This document shows positions 1-7,798 of a stretch of 9,761 nt of DNA, piece after piece. Numbering within the stretch: the stretch's first letter is position 1; each line of letters starts with the position of its first letter. The notes beneath the pieces are model-generated. The model was not told the origin of the DNA. It ran no database searches and saw nothing but the letters and a program-made list of their open reading frames with translations. The position numbers were made by a program, and so were the translations under genes. The stretch lies in NCBI GenBank assembly GCA_001801365.1, contig MGXL01000050.1:1049-10809 (forward strand), read 5' to 3'. The DNA comes from Gammaproteobacteria bacterium RBG_16_57_12 (GTDB lineage Bacteria > Pseudomonadota > Gammaproteobacteria > RBG-16-57-12).

Positions 1-106
1 GGTGTAAATGTCAACTCAAAGCCTGCTCTGCCTAAAACAAAAATGCCATACAGCAATGCAATGCTGCCATGGTTCGTCGCCATATTCACCATGCCGCTGC
101 TGGGAT

Positions 107-429
107 ATAAACAACATGCTGCATGGCGCCGCGAAGTGATCACCGGAACATGGCTGTCAGGGGCAGCCTGTTCTAGCATTACAGAATTGGCAGACGAATA
201 CCGGCTTTGACATGAACTCCATCACCGCCAATCCGTTCTTTGTAAACTCTTCCGGCAGTGATTTTCATCTCGACAATTCGTCCTGTAGAAATGCGGGGGG
301 GTCTACAAACAGGATTATGATGCGGACGGCATCTTCACTGAAATAATCGACATGGGGGCTTACATCACCGGATACAAACCATTGACTACATGGCGCCGAC
401 GCAAGCCGACACCACCCCGCCTTTGCTGA
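107..429 (+). pseudogene. Decayed right-handed beta-helix repeat protein (C-terminal remnant)
   Basis: No intact gene lies in bases 1-461, but conceptual translation on the + strand gives a recognisable relic. Starting at 107 it reads INNMLHGAAK and then meets a TGA at 137-139. The same frame resumes with VLALQNWQTNTGFDMNSITA and then NPFFVNSSGSDFHL. This matches the usual ending of surface or secreted right-handed parallel beta-helix proteins (the D-S-I-x-A-x-P-x-F-V-N ... G-D-F-H-L pattern). After a run of seven G at 295-301 the family ending continues only in another frame, as DYDADGIFTEIIDMGAY, corresponding to the common D-Y-D-G ... D-I-G-A-Y close, and stops at TGA 427-429. So there is at least one nonsense codon and one frameshift. 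I cannot tell what the intact protein did; relatives are often exported polysaccharide-binding or adhesin-like proteins. The upstream part is too eroded to delimit, so the left boundary is approximate. Sequencing error in the G run could explain the frameshift but not the stop. Confidence 0.55.
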
Positions 430-461
430 TGTCGGGTTATTTTGTAACCTGCCGTTTTTAT

Positions 462-538
<77 letters not shown>

Positions 539-549
539 GCAGAGAGGGT

Positions 550-578
550 AGTATACCTGCACGGCTATCCATCGTCAC
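550..578 (-). promoter_or_regulatory. Sigma-70 promoter of the tRNA gene
   Basis: On the minus strand a -35-like GTGACG (573-578) lies 17 bases before TATACT (550-555), a 5/6 match to the -10 consensus. Transcription would begin near 543, about five bases before the mature tRNA 5' end. This gives the tRNA a start independent of rpoD read-through. The short leader would be removed by RNase P. Confidence 0.65.
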
Positions 579-607
579 TAACTTACCTGTGGACCCAAGC
601 GTGCCGG

Positions 608-2455
608 TCAGTCCTCCAGGAAGCGTTGCAGCTGTTCGGTGCGGCTGGGATGACGCAGTTTGCGCAGGGCCTTGGCCTCGATCTGGCGTATGCGTTCGCG
701 GGTGACATCAAACTGCTTGCCCACCTCTTCCAGAGTATGGTCGGTGTTCATGTCGATACCGAACCGCATGCGCAATACCTTGGCTTCGCGGGCGGTGAGG
801 CTTTCCAGCACCCGCTGGGTGGTCTCGCGCAGGCCGCTGAAGGTGGCGGAGTTGACTGGCGACAAGACATTCTGATCTTCGATGAAGTCGCCCAGGCGTG
901 AATCTTCATCATCTCCGATGGGTGTTTCCATGGAGATCGGCTCCTTGGCGATCTTCATCACCTTGCGCACCTTGTCTTCGGGCATTTCCATCTTTACGGC
1001 AAGCTCTTCCGGCGTGGGTTCACGCCCCATTTCCTGCACCATCTGACGCTGGATGCGATTGAGCTTGTTGATGGTCTCGATCATATGCACCGGAATACGG
1101 ATGGTGCGCGCCTGGTCGGCGATGGAGCGCGTGATGGCCTGGCGTATCCACCAGGTAGCGTAGGTTGAAAACTTGTAGCCGCGCCGGTATTCGAATTTGT
1201 CCACCGCCTTCATCAAGCCGATATTGCCTTCCTGGATCAGATCGAGGAACTGCAAGCCGCGGTTGGTGTATTTCTTGGCGATCGAGATCACCAGGCGCAG
1301 GTTAGCCTCCACCATCTCTTTCTTGGCTCGGCGCGCCTTGGCTTCGCCGATAGACATCTTGCGATTGATGTCCTTCAGCTCGGTGATATTGAGACCGGTC
1401 TCTTCCTGAACAACGAGCAGCTTCTTCTGGGCCCGTAAAATATCATCCCGATGTTCCTTGAGTACGGTCGAGTATTTGTATCCCCCTTCGATCTGGCCCT
1501 TCAACCAATCGGCATTGGTTTCGTTTTCGGGAAATGAGGTGATGAAGTCCTTGCGAGGCATATGCGCCTTATCGACGCAAATAGACATGATGACGCGCTC
1601 ATAACCGCGGATCTGCTCAATGGTGGCACGCAGATCTTCGGCACAACGCGACATTAGTATTGTAACCAGCTTGAGCTGCTTGAATTCCTCGCTCATCTGA
1701 TGGCGCAGTTGCTTAAACCTGGCACTCTCGCGGCGCTGCTTGGGCGTCAGATCCATGAATTTGGCATAGAGCGCACGCAGCGATTCAATACGGCGCTGTG
1801 CCTCCACCGGATCGGGACCGGTATCGACCGCTGCCACACCTTCGCCGTCCTCACCCTCTTCTTCATCACTGCGGTCGGCCGCCGAGATCTCGACCAGATC
1901 GGCCGGGGCCACCATCGGCATCGTGGCTTCATTCATGACGGCATTGGGATCGATGAAGCCGCTGATCACGTCATCGAGACGTTGCTCGCCCTTTTCCACC
2001 TTTTCATATTCTTCCAGCAGGATGCGGATGGCGCCGGGAAAGGTGGACAGCCCTTCAGTCACCTGCAGCAAACCATCTTCGATACGCTTGGCGATCTCGA
2101 TTTCGCCTTCACGGGTCAGCAGTTCAACCGCACCCATTTCCCGCATATACATGCGTACCGGATCGGTGGTGCGGCCATGCTCGGGATCCACCGTGGTGGC
2201 CAGGGCGGCTACCGCCTCTTCAGAAACTTCTTCGTCATCCGCGGTGGATTCGGTCAGCAGGATGCCCTCGATTTCCGGGGCCTGTTCATGCACTTCGATG
2301 CCCATGTCTTTCATCATGCTGATGACATCTTCGATCTGTTCCGATTCGAACAGGTTATCCGGCAAATGATCATTGAGCTCGCGATAGGTGAGGTAGCCCT
2401 GCTCCTTACCTTTGGCGATGAGTGATTTCAGTTGTAACTGCTGTTCTGCATTCAT
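608..2455 (-). CDS. rpoD: RNA polymerase primary sigma factor RpoD (sigma-70)
   Basis: This housekeeping sigma factor directs RNA polymerase to -10/-35 promoters. The 615-residue length matches E. coli RpoD (613). Region 1.1 covers about residues 1-80. Region 1.2 starts at [11 protein letters not shown] (98-108). A long non-conserved insert with an acidic run (about 195-215) follows, as in proteobacterial primary sigmas. Region 2 spans about 380-450 and contains the -10 recognition and melting helix with WW435-436, Q439 and T442 (E. coli Q437/T440). Regions 3 and 4 follow. The region 4.2 helix-turn-helix [19 protein letters not shown] holds R586 and E587, equivalent to the E. coli -35-reading residues. 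The protein is complete and ends in RFLED. The ATG at 2453-2455 gives the standard N-terminus MNAEQQ; the only GGGG upstream is unusually far from it, so the ribosome site is weak. It is the last protein gene of the rpsU operon, 95 bases after dnaG, and no clear terminator separates it from the tRNA. Confidence 0.99.
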   Translation of the reverse strand: MNAEQQLQLKSLIAKGKEQGYLTYRELNDHLPDNLFESEQIEDVISMMKDMGIEVHEQAPEIEGILLTESTADDEEVSEEAVAALATTVDPEHGRTTDPVRMYMREMGAVELLTREGEIEIAKRIEDGLLQVTEGLSTFPGAIRILLEEYEKVEKGEQRLDDVISGFIDPNAVMNEATMPMVAPADLVEISAADRSDEEEGEDGEGVAAVDTGPDPVEAQRRIESLRALYAKFMDLTPKQRRESARFKQLRHQMSEEFKQLKLVTILMSRCAEDLRATIEQIRGYERVIMSICVDKAHMPRKDFITSFPENETNADWLKGQIEGGYKYSTVLKEHRDDILRAQKKLLVVQEETGLNITELKDINRKMSIGEAKARRAKKEMVEANLRLVISIAKKYTNRGLQFLDLIQEGNIGLMKAVDKFEYRRGYKFSTYATWWIRQAITRSIADQARTIRIPVHMIETINKLNRIQRQMVQEMGREPTPEELAVKMEMPEDKVRKVMKIAKEPISMETPIGDDEDSRLGDFIEDQNVLSPVNSATFSGLRETTQRVLESLTAREAKVLRMRFGIDMNTDHTLEEVGKQFDVTRERIRQIEAKALRKLRHPSRTEQLQRFLED

Positions 2456-2507
2456 AATGAACTATCTGCCCCACAAGACATATGACACGATTGAAAAATA
2501 GCCCAAC

Positions 2508-2526
2508 AGTTTAGCACAAAATTGTG
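2508..2526 (-). promoter_or_regulatory. Possible internal rpoD promoter with overlapping inverted repeat
   Basis: In the 95-base dnaG-rpoD gap the minus strand carries TGCTAAACT, an extended -10 form (TGn followed by TAAACT, at 2508-2513), without a good -35. Immediately upstream is the inverted repeat CACAA-AA-TTGTG (2515-2526), which would fall in the promoter spacer, where an operator could act. E. coli rpoD also has internal promoters upstream of it, though at different positions. The match to consensus is modest. Confidence 0.28.
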
Positions 2527-2550
2527 TTAATTAGAAACCTGCGGAGCACT

Positions 2551-4401
2551 CTAATTGCTTCCTTGCTTCAATTTAAGTCTTTGTTGCAATTCCGCTTTTT
2601 CCTGCTCGGTCAGCGTCTGCCGGCCAGACTTGGCCAACAGGGCGTCCAGCGTTTGCTCGTTAGACATTTTCTCGAGATGCCTGAGAACATCCAGAAATTC
2701 CCGCTCCAGACCATCCGCGGGGATCTCCAATGGCAGCTGCGCCAGCTTGCCCAGGTGGTGCCAGTCGGCGGAATCCCGCTGTTGCGCCAGTATGGCGGCA
2801 CAGTTTAAATGCGGCTTCTCCTGCAATAAATCAAGCAGCTCGATCAACAGACCGACACCGGGCGCCTCCAGCGTGGCAAACCGCCCCGGATCGCCGGCCT
2901 GTGCGGCCAGATCCGGCCTGTTCAGCAGCAGGATTATCGCCTTGCGTACCGGGGTTAGCGCCTTATAGGCGGCCGGCCGCGATGGCTTGCGGGCAGATTG
3001 CCCCTGCCGGGGTGATCCGCCTTCCAGTAGCACCTCCAGCCTGTCAGGCGTCATCCGGACAATTTCCGCGAGGCGCGCCATCATCATATAGCGCAGGACA
3101 CCCGCCGTGATCTTAGACAGATAGGGGCGGGCGAGTTCCACCAGTTGCGCCTGCCCGTCAACGCTGCCCATATCGACCTGAGCGGCCAATCCTTCAAAGA
3201 AGAAATCGGAAAATGTGACGGCCTTCGCAATGCGCGCCTCAAAGCCCGCGCGGCCCTCCTTGCGGATGATGGTGTCCGGGTCTTCGCCCTCCGGCAGGAA
3301 CATGTAGCGGATCTGCCGACCCTCGCGGATCACCGGCAGGGCATTCTCCAGGGCCCGCCAGGCGGCGGCACGGCCGGCCCGGTCGCCATCGAAGCAGAAC
3401 ACGATGTCGGACACGCTGCGAAACAGCCGCTCCAGATGCTCGCGGGTGGTCGCGGTGCCCAGGGTGGCCACCACATACGGAACGTCGAACTGGGCCAGCG
3501 CCACCACATCCATGTAACCTTCCACCACCAGCAGGCGCTCGAGATTGCGCACGGCCTGGCGGGCCTGGTACAGGCCGTACAGTTCGCTGCCCTTGTGAAA
3601 GACCGGGGTCTCGGGGGAGTTGAGATATTTGGGACCCGCCGCTCCCGGCGTTGTCGGCAACCGTTCCCTGCGTTGCTCTACCTCCTCCGTCCGTGGAGTC
3701 GTGCCTCCCGCGGCATTAGCACTTCCCTGTGCGTCGCCCCCCATCACGCGGCCACCGAAGCCGATCACCCGGCCCCGTCCATCGCGGATCGGAAACATGA
3801 TGCGCTCGCGAAAACGGTCATAACAGCCGCCCCCCTCCTTGCGTATGGCCAGCCCGGCCTCCAGCAGCAGGGCCTCCTGAGTCTTGCCGCCACCCAGCTC
3901 CTGAATCAGGTTATCCCAGCCGGGCGGGGCATAACCGATATCGAACCGGGCGGCGATTTCACCGCTCACCCCGCGCCCTTTCAGATAGGCTACTGCCTGC
4001 GGGGCACGCGGGTGGCTGCGCAACTGGCGCTTGAAATAGTCGGCGGCCTGTTGCAACACCGTATACAACGCCTGATGGGAATCGCCAGCCGATTCGGTCA
4101 TCTCGCGCGGGATGGGTAAACCGGACCTGGCGGCCAGGTCTTCCACCGCCTCGACGAAGTTCAGATTGTCGTAGGCCATGAGAAAGCCGATGGCGTTGCC
4201 ATGGGCGCCACAACCAAAACAGTGATAAAACTGTTTGTGGGGACTGACGCTGAACGAGGGGGTCTTTTCGTCGTGGAAGGGACAGCAGGCGGAATATTCG
4301 CGCCCGGCCTTGCGCAGATTGACGCGCGCGTTGATGAGCTCCACCAGATCCACCCGGGCGAGCAACTCATCGATAAACTGCTGGGGAATCCTGCCGGCCA
4401 T
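2551..4401 (-). CDS. dnaG: DNA primase DnaG
   Basis: DnaG makes RNA primers at the replication fork with the DnaB helicase. The 616-residue protein has the CHC2 zinc-binding domain with ligands C40, H43, C61 and C64, at the same numbering as E. coli. The RNA-polymerase core follows, with DRFRER (195-200) and PKYLNSPE (257-264). The TOPRIM domain has catalytic E294 in VVEGYMDVV and the acidic pair D338/D340 in CFDGDRAGR. The C-terminal helicase-binding region runs from about 470 to the end. Relative to E. coli there is a net gain of about 32 residues (roughly 224-256) rich in G, A, T, P, R and E, placed just before PKYLN; the reading frame is intact. The catalytic residues are all present, so the gene looks functional. 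The ATG at 4399-4401 gives MAGRIPQQFI, typical of the family. The ribosome-binding site is poor (GGGAAT too far upstream), consistent with the known low expression of primase. It lies between yqeY and rpoD, with a hairpin in its leader. Confidence 0.98.
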   Translation of the reverse strand: MAGRIPQQFIDELLARVDLVELINARVNLRKAGREYSACCPFHDEKTPSFSVSPHKQFYHCFGCGAHGNAIGFLMAYDNLNFVEAVEDLAARSGLPIPREMTESAGDSHQALYTVLQQAADYFKRQLRSHPRAPQAVAYLKGRGVSGEIAARFDIGYAPPGWDNLIQELGGGKTQEALLLEAGLAIRKEGGGCYDRFRERIMFPIRDGRGRVIGFGGRVMGGDAQGSANAAGGTTPRTEEVEQRRERLPTTPGAAGPKYLNSPETPVFHKGSELYGLYQARQAVRNLERLLVVEGYMDVVALAQFDVPYVVATLGTATTREHLERLFRSVSDIVFCFDGDRAGRAAAWRALENALPVIREGRQIRYMFLPEGEDPDTIIRKEGRAGFEARIAKAVTFSDFFFEGLAAQVDMGSVDGQAQLVELARPYLSKITAGVLRYMMMARLAEIVRMTPDRLEVLLEGGSPRQGQSARKPSRPAAYKALTPVRKAIILLLNRPDLAAQAGDPGRFATLEAPGVGLLIELLDLLQEKPHLNCAAILAQQRDSADWHHLGKLAQLPLEIPADGLEREFLDVLRHLEKMSNEQTLDALLAKSGRQTLTEQEKAELQQRLKLKQGSN

Positions 4402-4429
4402 CGCTAAGATTATTCCCGTTGGTCAGGGA

Positions 4430-4462
4430 GCTGCGGCACACCGTGCGGTGTCTGCCGCCAGC
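4430..4462 (-). promoter_or_regulatory. Long intercistronic hairpin between yqeY and dnaG
   Basis: Bases 4430-4462 form an extended inverted repeat. The outer stem GCTG/CAGC has one bulged C, the middle is CGGCA/TGCCG, and the inner stem CACC/GGTG has a two-base bulge and a GTGC loop. It starts about ten bases after the yqeY stop and lies about 30 bases before the dnaG start. No U-rich run follows on the transcript side, so it is not a standard intrinsic terminator. In E. coli a terminator or processing site between rpsU and dnaG lowers primase expression; this hairpin could play that part as an attenuator, RNase III site or stability element. Its function is inferred. Confidence 0.5.
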
Positions 4463-4472
4463 CACAATGGTA

Positions 4473-4934
4473 TCAGGCGGACAATCGTTCCTTGACCAGG
4501 CCACTGACGTGCGCCAGATCGGCCCGGCCCTGAACTTTGGGTCTAATGATATTCATCAGCTTACCCATGTCCTTGATGGAGCTGGCGCCGGTCTCGGCCA
4601 GGGCCGCATCGATAATCGCCTTGATCTCTGTCTCGCCGAGCGCCTCAGGCATATAGGCCTGTATCACACCGAGCTCGAAGCGTTCCTGGTCCACCAGATC
4701 CTGCCGGCCGGCCGTTTCATATTGTGCGATGGATTCGCGGCGTTGCTTGGTCATCTTGTCCAGCACCGCCAGCACCTGGCTGTCATCCAGGGTGATGCGC
4801 TCATCCACTTCACGCTGCTTGATGGCGGCCAGCGCCAACCGGATCGCACCCAGACGCGCAGCGTCCCTGGCGCGCATGGCCGCCTTCATATCTTCAGTCA
4901 GGCGTTCCTTCAGACTAGCGGATGTTGTGCTCAT
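4473..4934 (-). CDS. yqeY: GatB/YqeY domain protein
   Basis: This 153-residue protein of the YqeY family is all-helical and related to the tail domain of the GatB subunit of Asp/Glu-tRNA amidotransferase and to the GatB/GlnRS tRNA-contacting region. Family hallmarks are the N-terminal LKERLTEDMKAAMRARDA helix, LGAIRLALAAIKQREVD, the central KQRRESIAQYE and the GMGK-like end DMGKLMNIIRPKVQGRAD. A stand-alone role is not firmly known; a tRNA-amidation or tRNA-binding role is often proposed. The gene follows rpsU by 29 bases and precedes dnaG by 71, so it is cotranscribed. This placement is common in non-enteric gammaproteobacteria and other phyla but absent in E. coli. The ATG at 4932-4934 has only a weak purine-rich site upstream. 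Confidence 0.95.
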   Translation of the reverse strand: MSTTSASLKERLTEDMKAAMRARDAARLGAIRLALAAIKQREVDERITLDDSQVLAVLDKMTKQRRESIAQYETAGRQDLVDQERFELGVIQAYMPEALGETEIKAIIDAALAETGASSIKDMGKLMNIIRPKVQGRADLAHVSGLVKERLSA

Positions 4935-4963
4935 GGGCTGCGCCGATCGCCAGTGATATAAAA

Positions 4964-5179
4964 TCAGTAATTGCGCGTGCGGCGCGCCTGGTCTTTAAAC
5001 AGCTTCTTGGCATGGCGCTTGACGGCGGCGGCACGCTTGCGCTTGCGCACTTCGGTAGGCTTTTCGTAGAATTCGCGGCGGCGCAGCTCGCCCAGAACAC
5101 CCGCCTTTTCACAGGTGCGCTTGAAGCGGCGGATCGCGATTTCTACCGGCTCATTGTCTCGTACTCGTACTAATGGCAT
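4964..5179 (-). CDS. rpsU: 30S ribosomal protein bS21
   Basis: This small, very basic protein of the 30S platform helps base-pairing between the 16S 3' end and mRNA leaders during initiation. The 71-residue protein [20 protein letters not shown] ... RRTRNY matches E. coli S21 in length and almost throughout, including the [11 protein letters not shown] helix and the arginine/lysine-rich C-terminus. The open frame extends 17 codons further upstream, but the ATG at 5177-5179 is chosen because all S21 proteins begin MP(V/L) and a GAGGTGAAGG ribosome site lies just before it. It is the first gene of the operon and divergent from tsaD, with a good promoter 60-90 bases upstream. Confidence 0.98.
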   Translation of the reverse strand: MPLVRVRDNEPVEIAIRRFKRTCEKAGVLGELRRREFYEKPTEVRKRKRAAAVKRHAKKLFKDQARRTRNY

Positions 5180-5200
5180 GTTACCTTCACCTCTATGGAA

Positions 5201-5215
5201 CCCGGTCCATCCGGG
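5201..5215 (-). promoter_or_regulatory. Hairpin in the rpsU leader
   Basis: CCCGG (5201-5205) and CCGGG (5211-5215) form a perfect 5-bp GC stem with a five-base loop, about 20 bases before the rpsU start and just upstream of its ribosome site. It could stabilise the leader or serve in feedback control, but it is short and may be incidental. Confidence 0.3.
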
Positions 5216-5238
5216 CCTTCTGTATATCAAGAGGCGGG

Positions 5239-5267
5239 ATTTTAGACATTTACAGGGAAAAAATCAA
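5239..5267 (-). promoter_or_regulatory. Promoter of the rpsU-yqeY-dnaG-rpoD operon
   Basis: On the minus strand TTGATT (5262-5267) is followed after exactly 17 bases by TAAAAT (5239-5244), a 4/6 and 5/6 match to sigma-70 elements. The start point would be near 5232, giving a leader of about 53 bases before rpsU. The stretch is locally AT-rich within GC-rich surroundings, as expected for a strong promoter. Confidence 0.65.
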
Positions 5268-5272
5268 AGTTC

Positions 5273-5301
5273 TTGCTCAATTCCCGGGCGACACGGACAA
5301 T
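5273..5301 (+). promoter_or_regulatory. Weak candidate promoter for tsaD
   Basis: On the plus strand TTGCTC (5273-5278) precedes GACAAT (5296-5301) by 17 bases, only 3/6 and 4/6 matches. Transcription from it would begin at or next to the tsaD ATG at 5309, giving a leaderless message. That would fit the absence of a visible ribosome site before tsaD. The match is weak and may be chance. Confidence 0.25.
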
Positions 5302-5308
5302 AAGCGCC

Positions 5309-6337
5309 ATGCGAGTTTTAGGAATCGAGACCTCCTGCGACGAAACCGGTATCGCCATTTATGACAGCCGGCAGGGCCTGCTGGGGCACGCCCTGTACAG
5401 CCAGGCCGGACTGCATGCCGCCTATGGCGGGGTGGTTCCGGAACTGGCTTCGCGGGATCATGTCCACAAAACCCTGCCTCTGATTCGTCAGGTGATGGCG
5501 GAGAGCGGCACAAACGCCAAAGATATCAACGGGATCGCCTATACTGCCGGACCGGGCCTGATGGGGGCACTGCTGGTGGGCGCCGCCATCGGCCGCAGCC
5601 TGGCCTGGGCCTGGAACATCCCGGCGGTCGCCATTCATCACATGGAAGGCCATCTGCTCGCCCCGATGCTGGATAATCCGGCGCCAGACTTCCCCTTCGT
5701 CGCCCTACTGGTCTCCGGCGGCCATACCCTGCTGATCACGGTGGAAGGTATCGGCCGTTATGAAATGCTGGGCAACACCCTGGACGATGCCGCCGGCGAG
5801 GCCTTCGACAAAACAGCCAAACTGCTGGGGCTGGGCTACCCGGGAGGACCAGAACTGGCGGCTCTGGCGGAACAGGGTGACCCCCGGCGCTTCACCTTTC
5901 CGCGCCCCATGACCAACCGGCCCGGACTGGATTTCAGCTTCAGCGGTCTGAAGACCTTCGCCTTCAACACCCTGCAGGAACACCGGGATGATCCTCATGC
6001 CCGCGCCGATATCGCCCGCGCCTTTCAGGAGGCCGTGGTGGATACCCTGGCCATCAAGTGCCGGCGCGCACTGCAACAGACCGGGCTGAAGCGGCTGGTG
6101 GTCGCCGGCGGGGTCAGTGCCAACAGCGCCTTGCGCGAACGTCTGGAGCGCATCGGCGCAGAACATCACGCCCAGGTTTTTTATCCACGCCCGGCCTTTT
6201 GCACCGACAACGGGGCCATGATCGCCTACGCCGGTTACCGGCGTCTGCAGGGGGGGCAGCAGGAGCCGTTGCTGATCAATGCCCGGGCCCGCTGGCCGCT
6301 GGAAACACTGTCGGCCATGGAAAATACTGTTAACTAG
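5309..6337 (+). CDS. tsaD: tRNA N6-threonylcarbamoyladenosine transferase TsaD
   Basis: TsaD (Kae1/Qri7/Gcp family) transfers the threonylcarbamoyl group from TC-AMP to A37 of ANN-decoding tRNAs in the cytoplasm, with TsaB and TsaE. The 342-residue protein begins [19 protein letters not shown], the family signature. It carries the metal-binding H111-x3-H115 in [17 protein letters not shown] (81-91), VSGGHT (135-140), the FSFSGLKT motif (209-216), VAGGVSANS (265-273) and the last metal ligand D300 in [10 protein letters not shown]. The frame is open for 12 codons upstream, but the ATG at 5309 gives the conserved N-terminus. No ribosome site is evident there. It is divergent from rpsU across a 129-base gap, as in E. 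coli. Downstream it runs toward mgtE and ends only 38 bases from it. It would modify ANN-reading tRNAs in general, including Ile tRNAs. Confidence 0.98.
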   Translation: MRVLGIETSCDETGIAIYDSRQGLLGHALYSQAGLHAAYGGVVPELASRDHVHKTLPLIRQVMAESGTNAKDINGIAYTAGPGLMGALLVGAAIGRSLAWAWNIPAVAIHHMEGHLLAPMLDNPAPDFPFVALLVSGGHTLLITVEGIGRYEMLGNTLDDAAGEAFDKTAKLLGLGYPGGPELAALAEQGDPRRFTFPRPMTNRPGLDFSFSGLKTFAFNTLQEHRDDPHARADIARAFQEAVVDTLAIKCRRALQQTGLKRLVVAGGVSANSALRERLERIGAEHHAQVFYPRPAFCTDNGAMIAYAGYRRLQGGQQEPLLINARARWPLETLSAMENTVN

Positions 6338-6375
6338 CAATCTGCTGATAGAGCCTCGGGCGGCGCCCTGTGCCG

Positions 6376-7734
6376 TTACACGAGAAAGATGGTCGCCAGG
6401 CCGAGGAAGGTCATGAAGCCGACGACATCCGTGACAGTCGTCAGAATCACGCTGCCCGCCAGCGCCGGATCAACACCCATGCGCCGCAGCAGCAACGGCA
6501 GGGTGGCGCCGGCAAAGGCGGCAGCGATGAGGTTGATCAGAATGGCGGCGGCGATCACCAGCCCCAGAAAGAGATCGCCAAACCAGGCAATCACTACCAG
6601 GGACACCACCATAGCCCAGATAGTGCCATTCAGCGCACCCACCGCCAGTTCCTTGACCATCAGGCGCCGCGCATTGGTTTCACCGATCTGACCCAGAGCA
6701 ATGCCGCGAATCACCAGTGTCAGGGTCTGGCTGCCGGCAATGCCGCCCATGCTGGCCACGATCGGCATCAACACCGCCAGGGCCACCAGTTTTTCAATGG
6801 TGCCTTCATACCAGCCGATCACCCAGGAGGCCAGCAAAGCCGTCAGCAGGTTCACCCCCAGCCAGATGGCGCGGCGCCGTGAACTGGCCACCACCGGCGC
6901 GAACATATCACTTTCTTCACTGAGTCCGGCCATACGCATGAACGAGTAATCGGCCTCTTCGCGGATGACGTCGACCACGTCGTCGATGGTGATGCGGCCC
7001 AGCAGCTTGCCTTCCTCGTCCACCACCGGCGCCGACACCAGGTCACGGCGCTCGAAGATCTTGGCCACTTCCGTGGCCGGCATCGAGGCCGGGATCGCTT
7101 CCATCTTGCGGGCAATCGCCTGGCCCACCGGCATGCCGGGATCTTTAGTCAACAGATCGGCCAGGGTGATGATGCCGAGATATTTGCCTTCGCGATTCAC
7201 CACCATCAGGCTGTCGGTCATCTCCGGCAGTTCGCCATGCCAGCGCAGATAGCGCAGGACCACATCGAGGGTGATGTCGCCGCGCACCGAGATGGCGTCG
7301 GTGTTCATCAGACCGCCGGCGGTATCTTCCGGGTAGGACAGCATCTCCTCGACCCGCCGGCGGTACTGTTCGTCCATGGCACGCAGGACATGATTGGTAA
7401 TGGGATCGGGCAGATCCTGCAGGAAGTCGACCAGATCATCGATATCCAGCCCTTCGGTGGCGGCAATCAGCTCGGCACGATCCATTTGCCGGATCAGTGG
7501 AGTGCGCACCTCGTCCGCCAGGGTAACCAGGATGGGGCCGCGCTGCTCATTCGGAACCAGCCCCCAGACATAGGTACGTTCAGCTGGCGGCAAGGATTCC
7601 AGCAGGGAGGCGATTTCGGCCGGGTGCAGACTGGCCAGCATGGCGTTGACCTGTGCCAGCGTGCCGTGCTTCATCAGATCCACCAGTTCTTCCAGGTGTT
7701 CCAGGCTTTTTTCCTGCTCTTTGGGCTCAGACAT
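6376..7734 (-). CDS. mgtE: Magnesium transporter MgtE
   Basis: This is an inner-membrane Mg2+ channel gated by cytoplasmic Mg2+. The 452-residue protein has the helical N-domain (about 25-130), a pair of CBS domains (about 135-255, with GITLADLL-like and RITIDDVVDVI strands) and a plug helix. Five membrane segments run from about 288 to 450. The pore signature appears as GGIAGSQ (330-336), where the best-studied members have GGN; I believe the Ile form occurs in gammaproteobacterial homologues. The last helix carries D436 in TTVTDVVGF, matching the Mg2+-coordinating Asp of Thermus MgtE (D432). The open frame runs 63 codons further upstream to 7923, but that extension is Phe- and Trp-rich, without homology, and overlaps the HPr end. 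The ATG at 7732-7734 gives normal family length and is preceded by GGGTGGTG. It stands beside the PTS cluster, in the place ptsI occupies in some relatives. Confidence 0.96.
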   Translation of the reverse strand: MSEPKEQEKSLEHLEELVDLMKHGTLAQVNAMLASLHPAEIASLLESLPPAERTYVWGLVPNEQRGPILVTLADEVRTPLIRQMDRAELIAATEGLDIDDLVDFLQDLPDPITNHVLRAMDEQYRRRVEEMLSYPEDTAGGLMNTDAISVRGDITLDVVLRYLRWHGELPEMTDSLMVVNREGKYLGIITLADLLTKDPGMPVGQAIARKMEAIPASMPATEVAKIFERRDLVSAPVVDEEGKLLGRITIDDVVDVIREEADYSFMRMAGLSEESDMFAPVVASSRRRAIWLGVNLLTALLASWVIGWYEGTIEKLVALAVLMPIVASMGGIAGSQTLTLVIRGIALGQIGETNARRLMVKELAVGALNGTIWAMVVSLVVIAWFGDLFLGLVIAAAILINLIAAAFAGATLPLLLRRMGVDPALAGSVILTTVTDVVGFMTFLGLATIFLV

Positions 7735-7798
7735 CCACACCACCCATTTTGATTTACACCAGCATCGCCCGGCCACGGGCACCCACCACCCCTGCGTT

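Noticed and set aside
1..210. Open + strand frame from the window edge to a TGA at 208-210 (about 69 codons).
   Set aside because: The translation resembles no family I recognise, and it overlaps in another frame the clearer beta-helix relic. It is probably a chance open frame, although a gene tail entering from the left cannot be excluded.
435..459. GGTTA/TAACC hairpin followed by TTTTT on the + strand, considered as a terminator of the beta-helix relic.
   Set aside because: The stem has only five pairs and the T-run starts several bases after it. The evidence is too weak to call.
1700..2425. 241-residue open frame opposite rpoD.
   Set aside because: It is antisense to conserved rpoD regions, His/Gln/Gly-rich as expected for a mirror frame of a GC-rich gene, and shows no domain.
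3145..4119. 324-residue open frame opposite dnaG.
   Set aside because: It is a long antisense frame caused by GC-rich codon bias. dnaG on the other strand is unmistakable and this translation has no family features.
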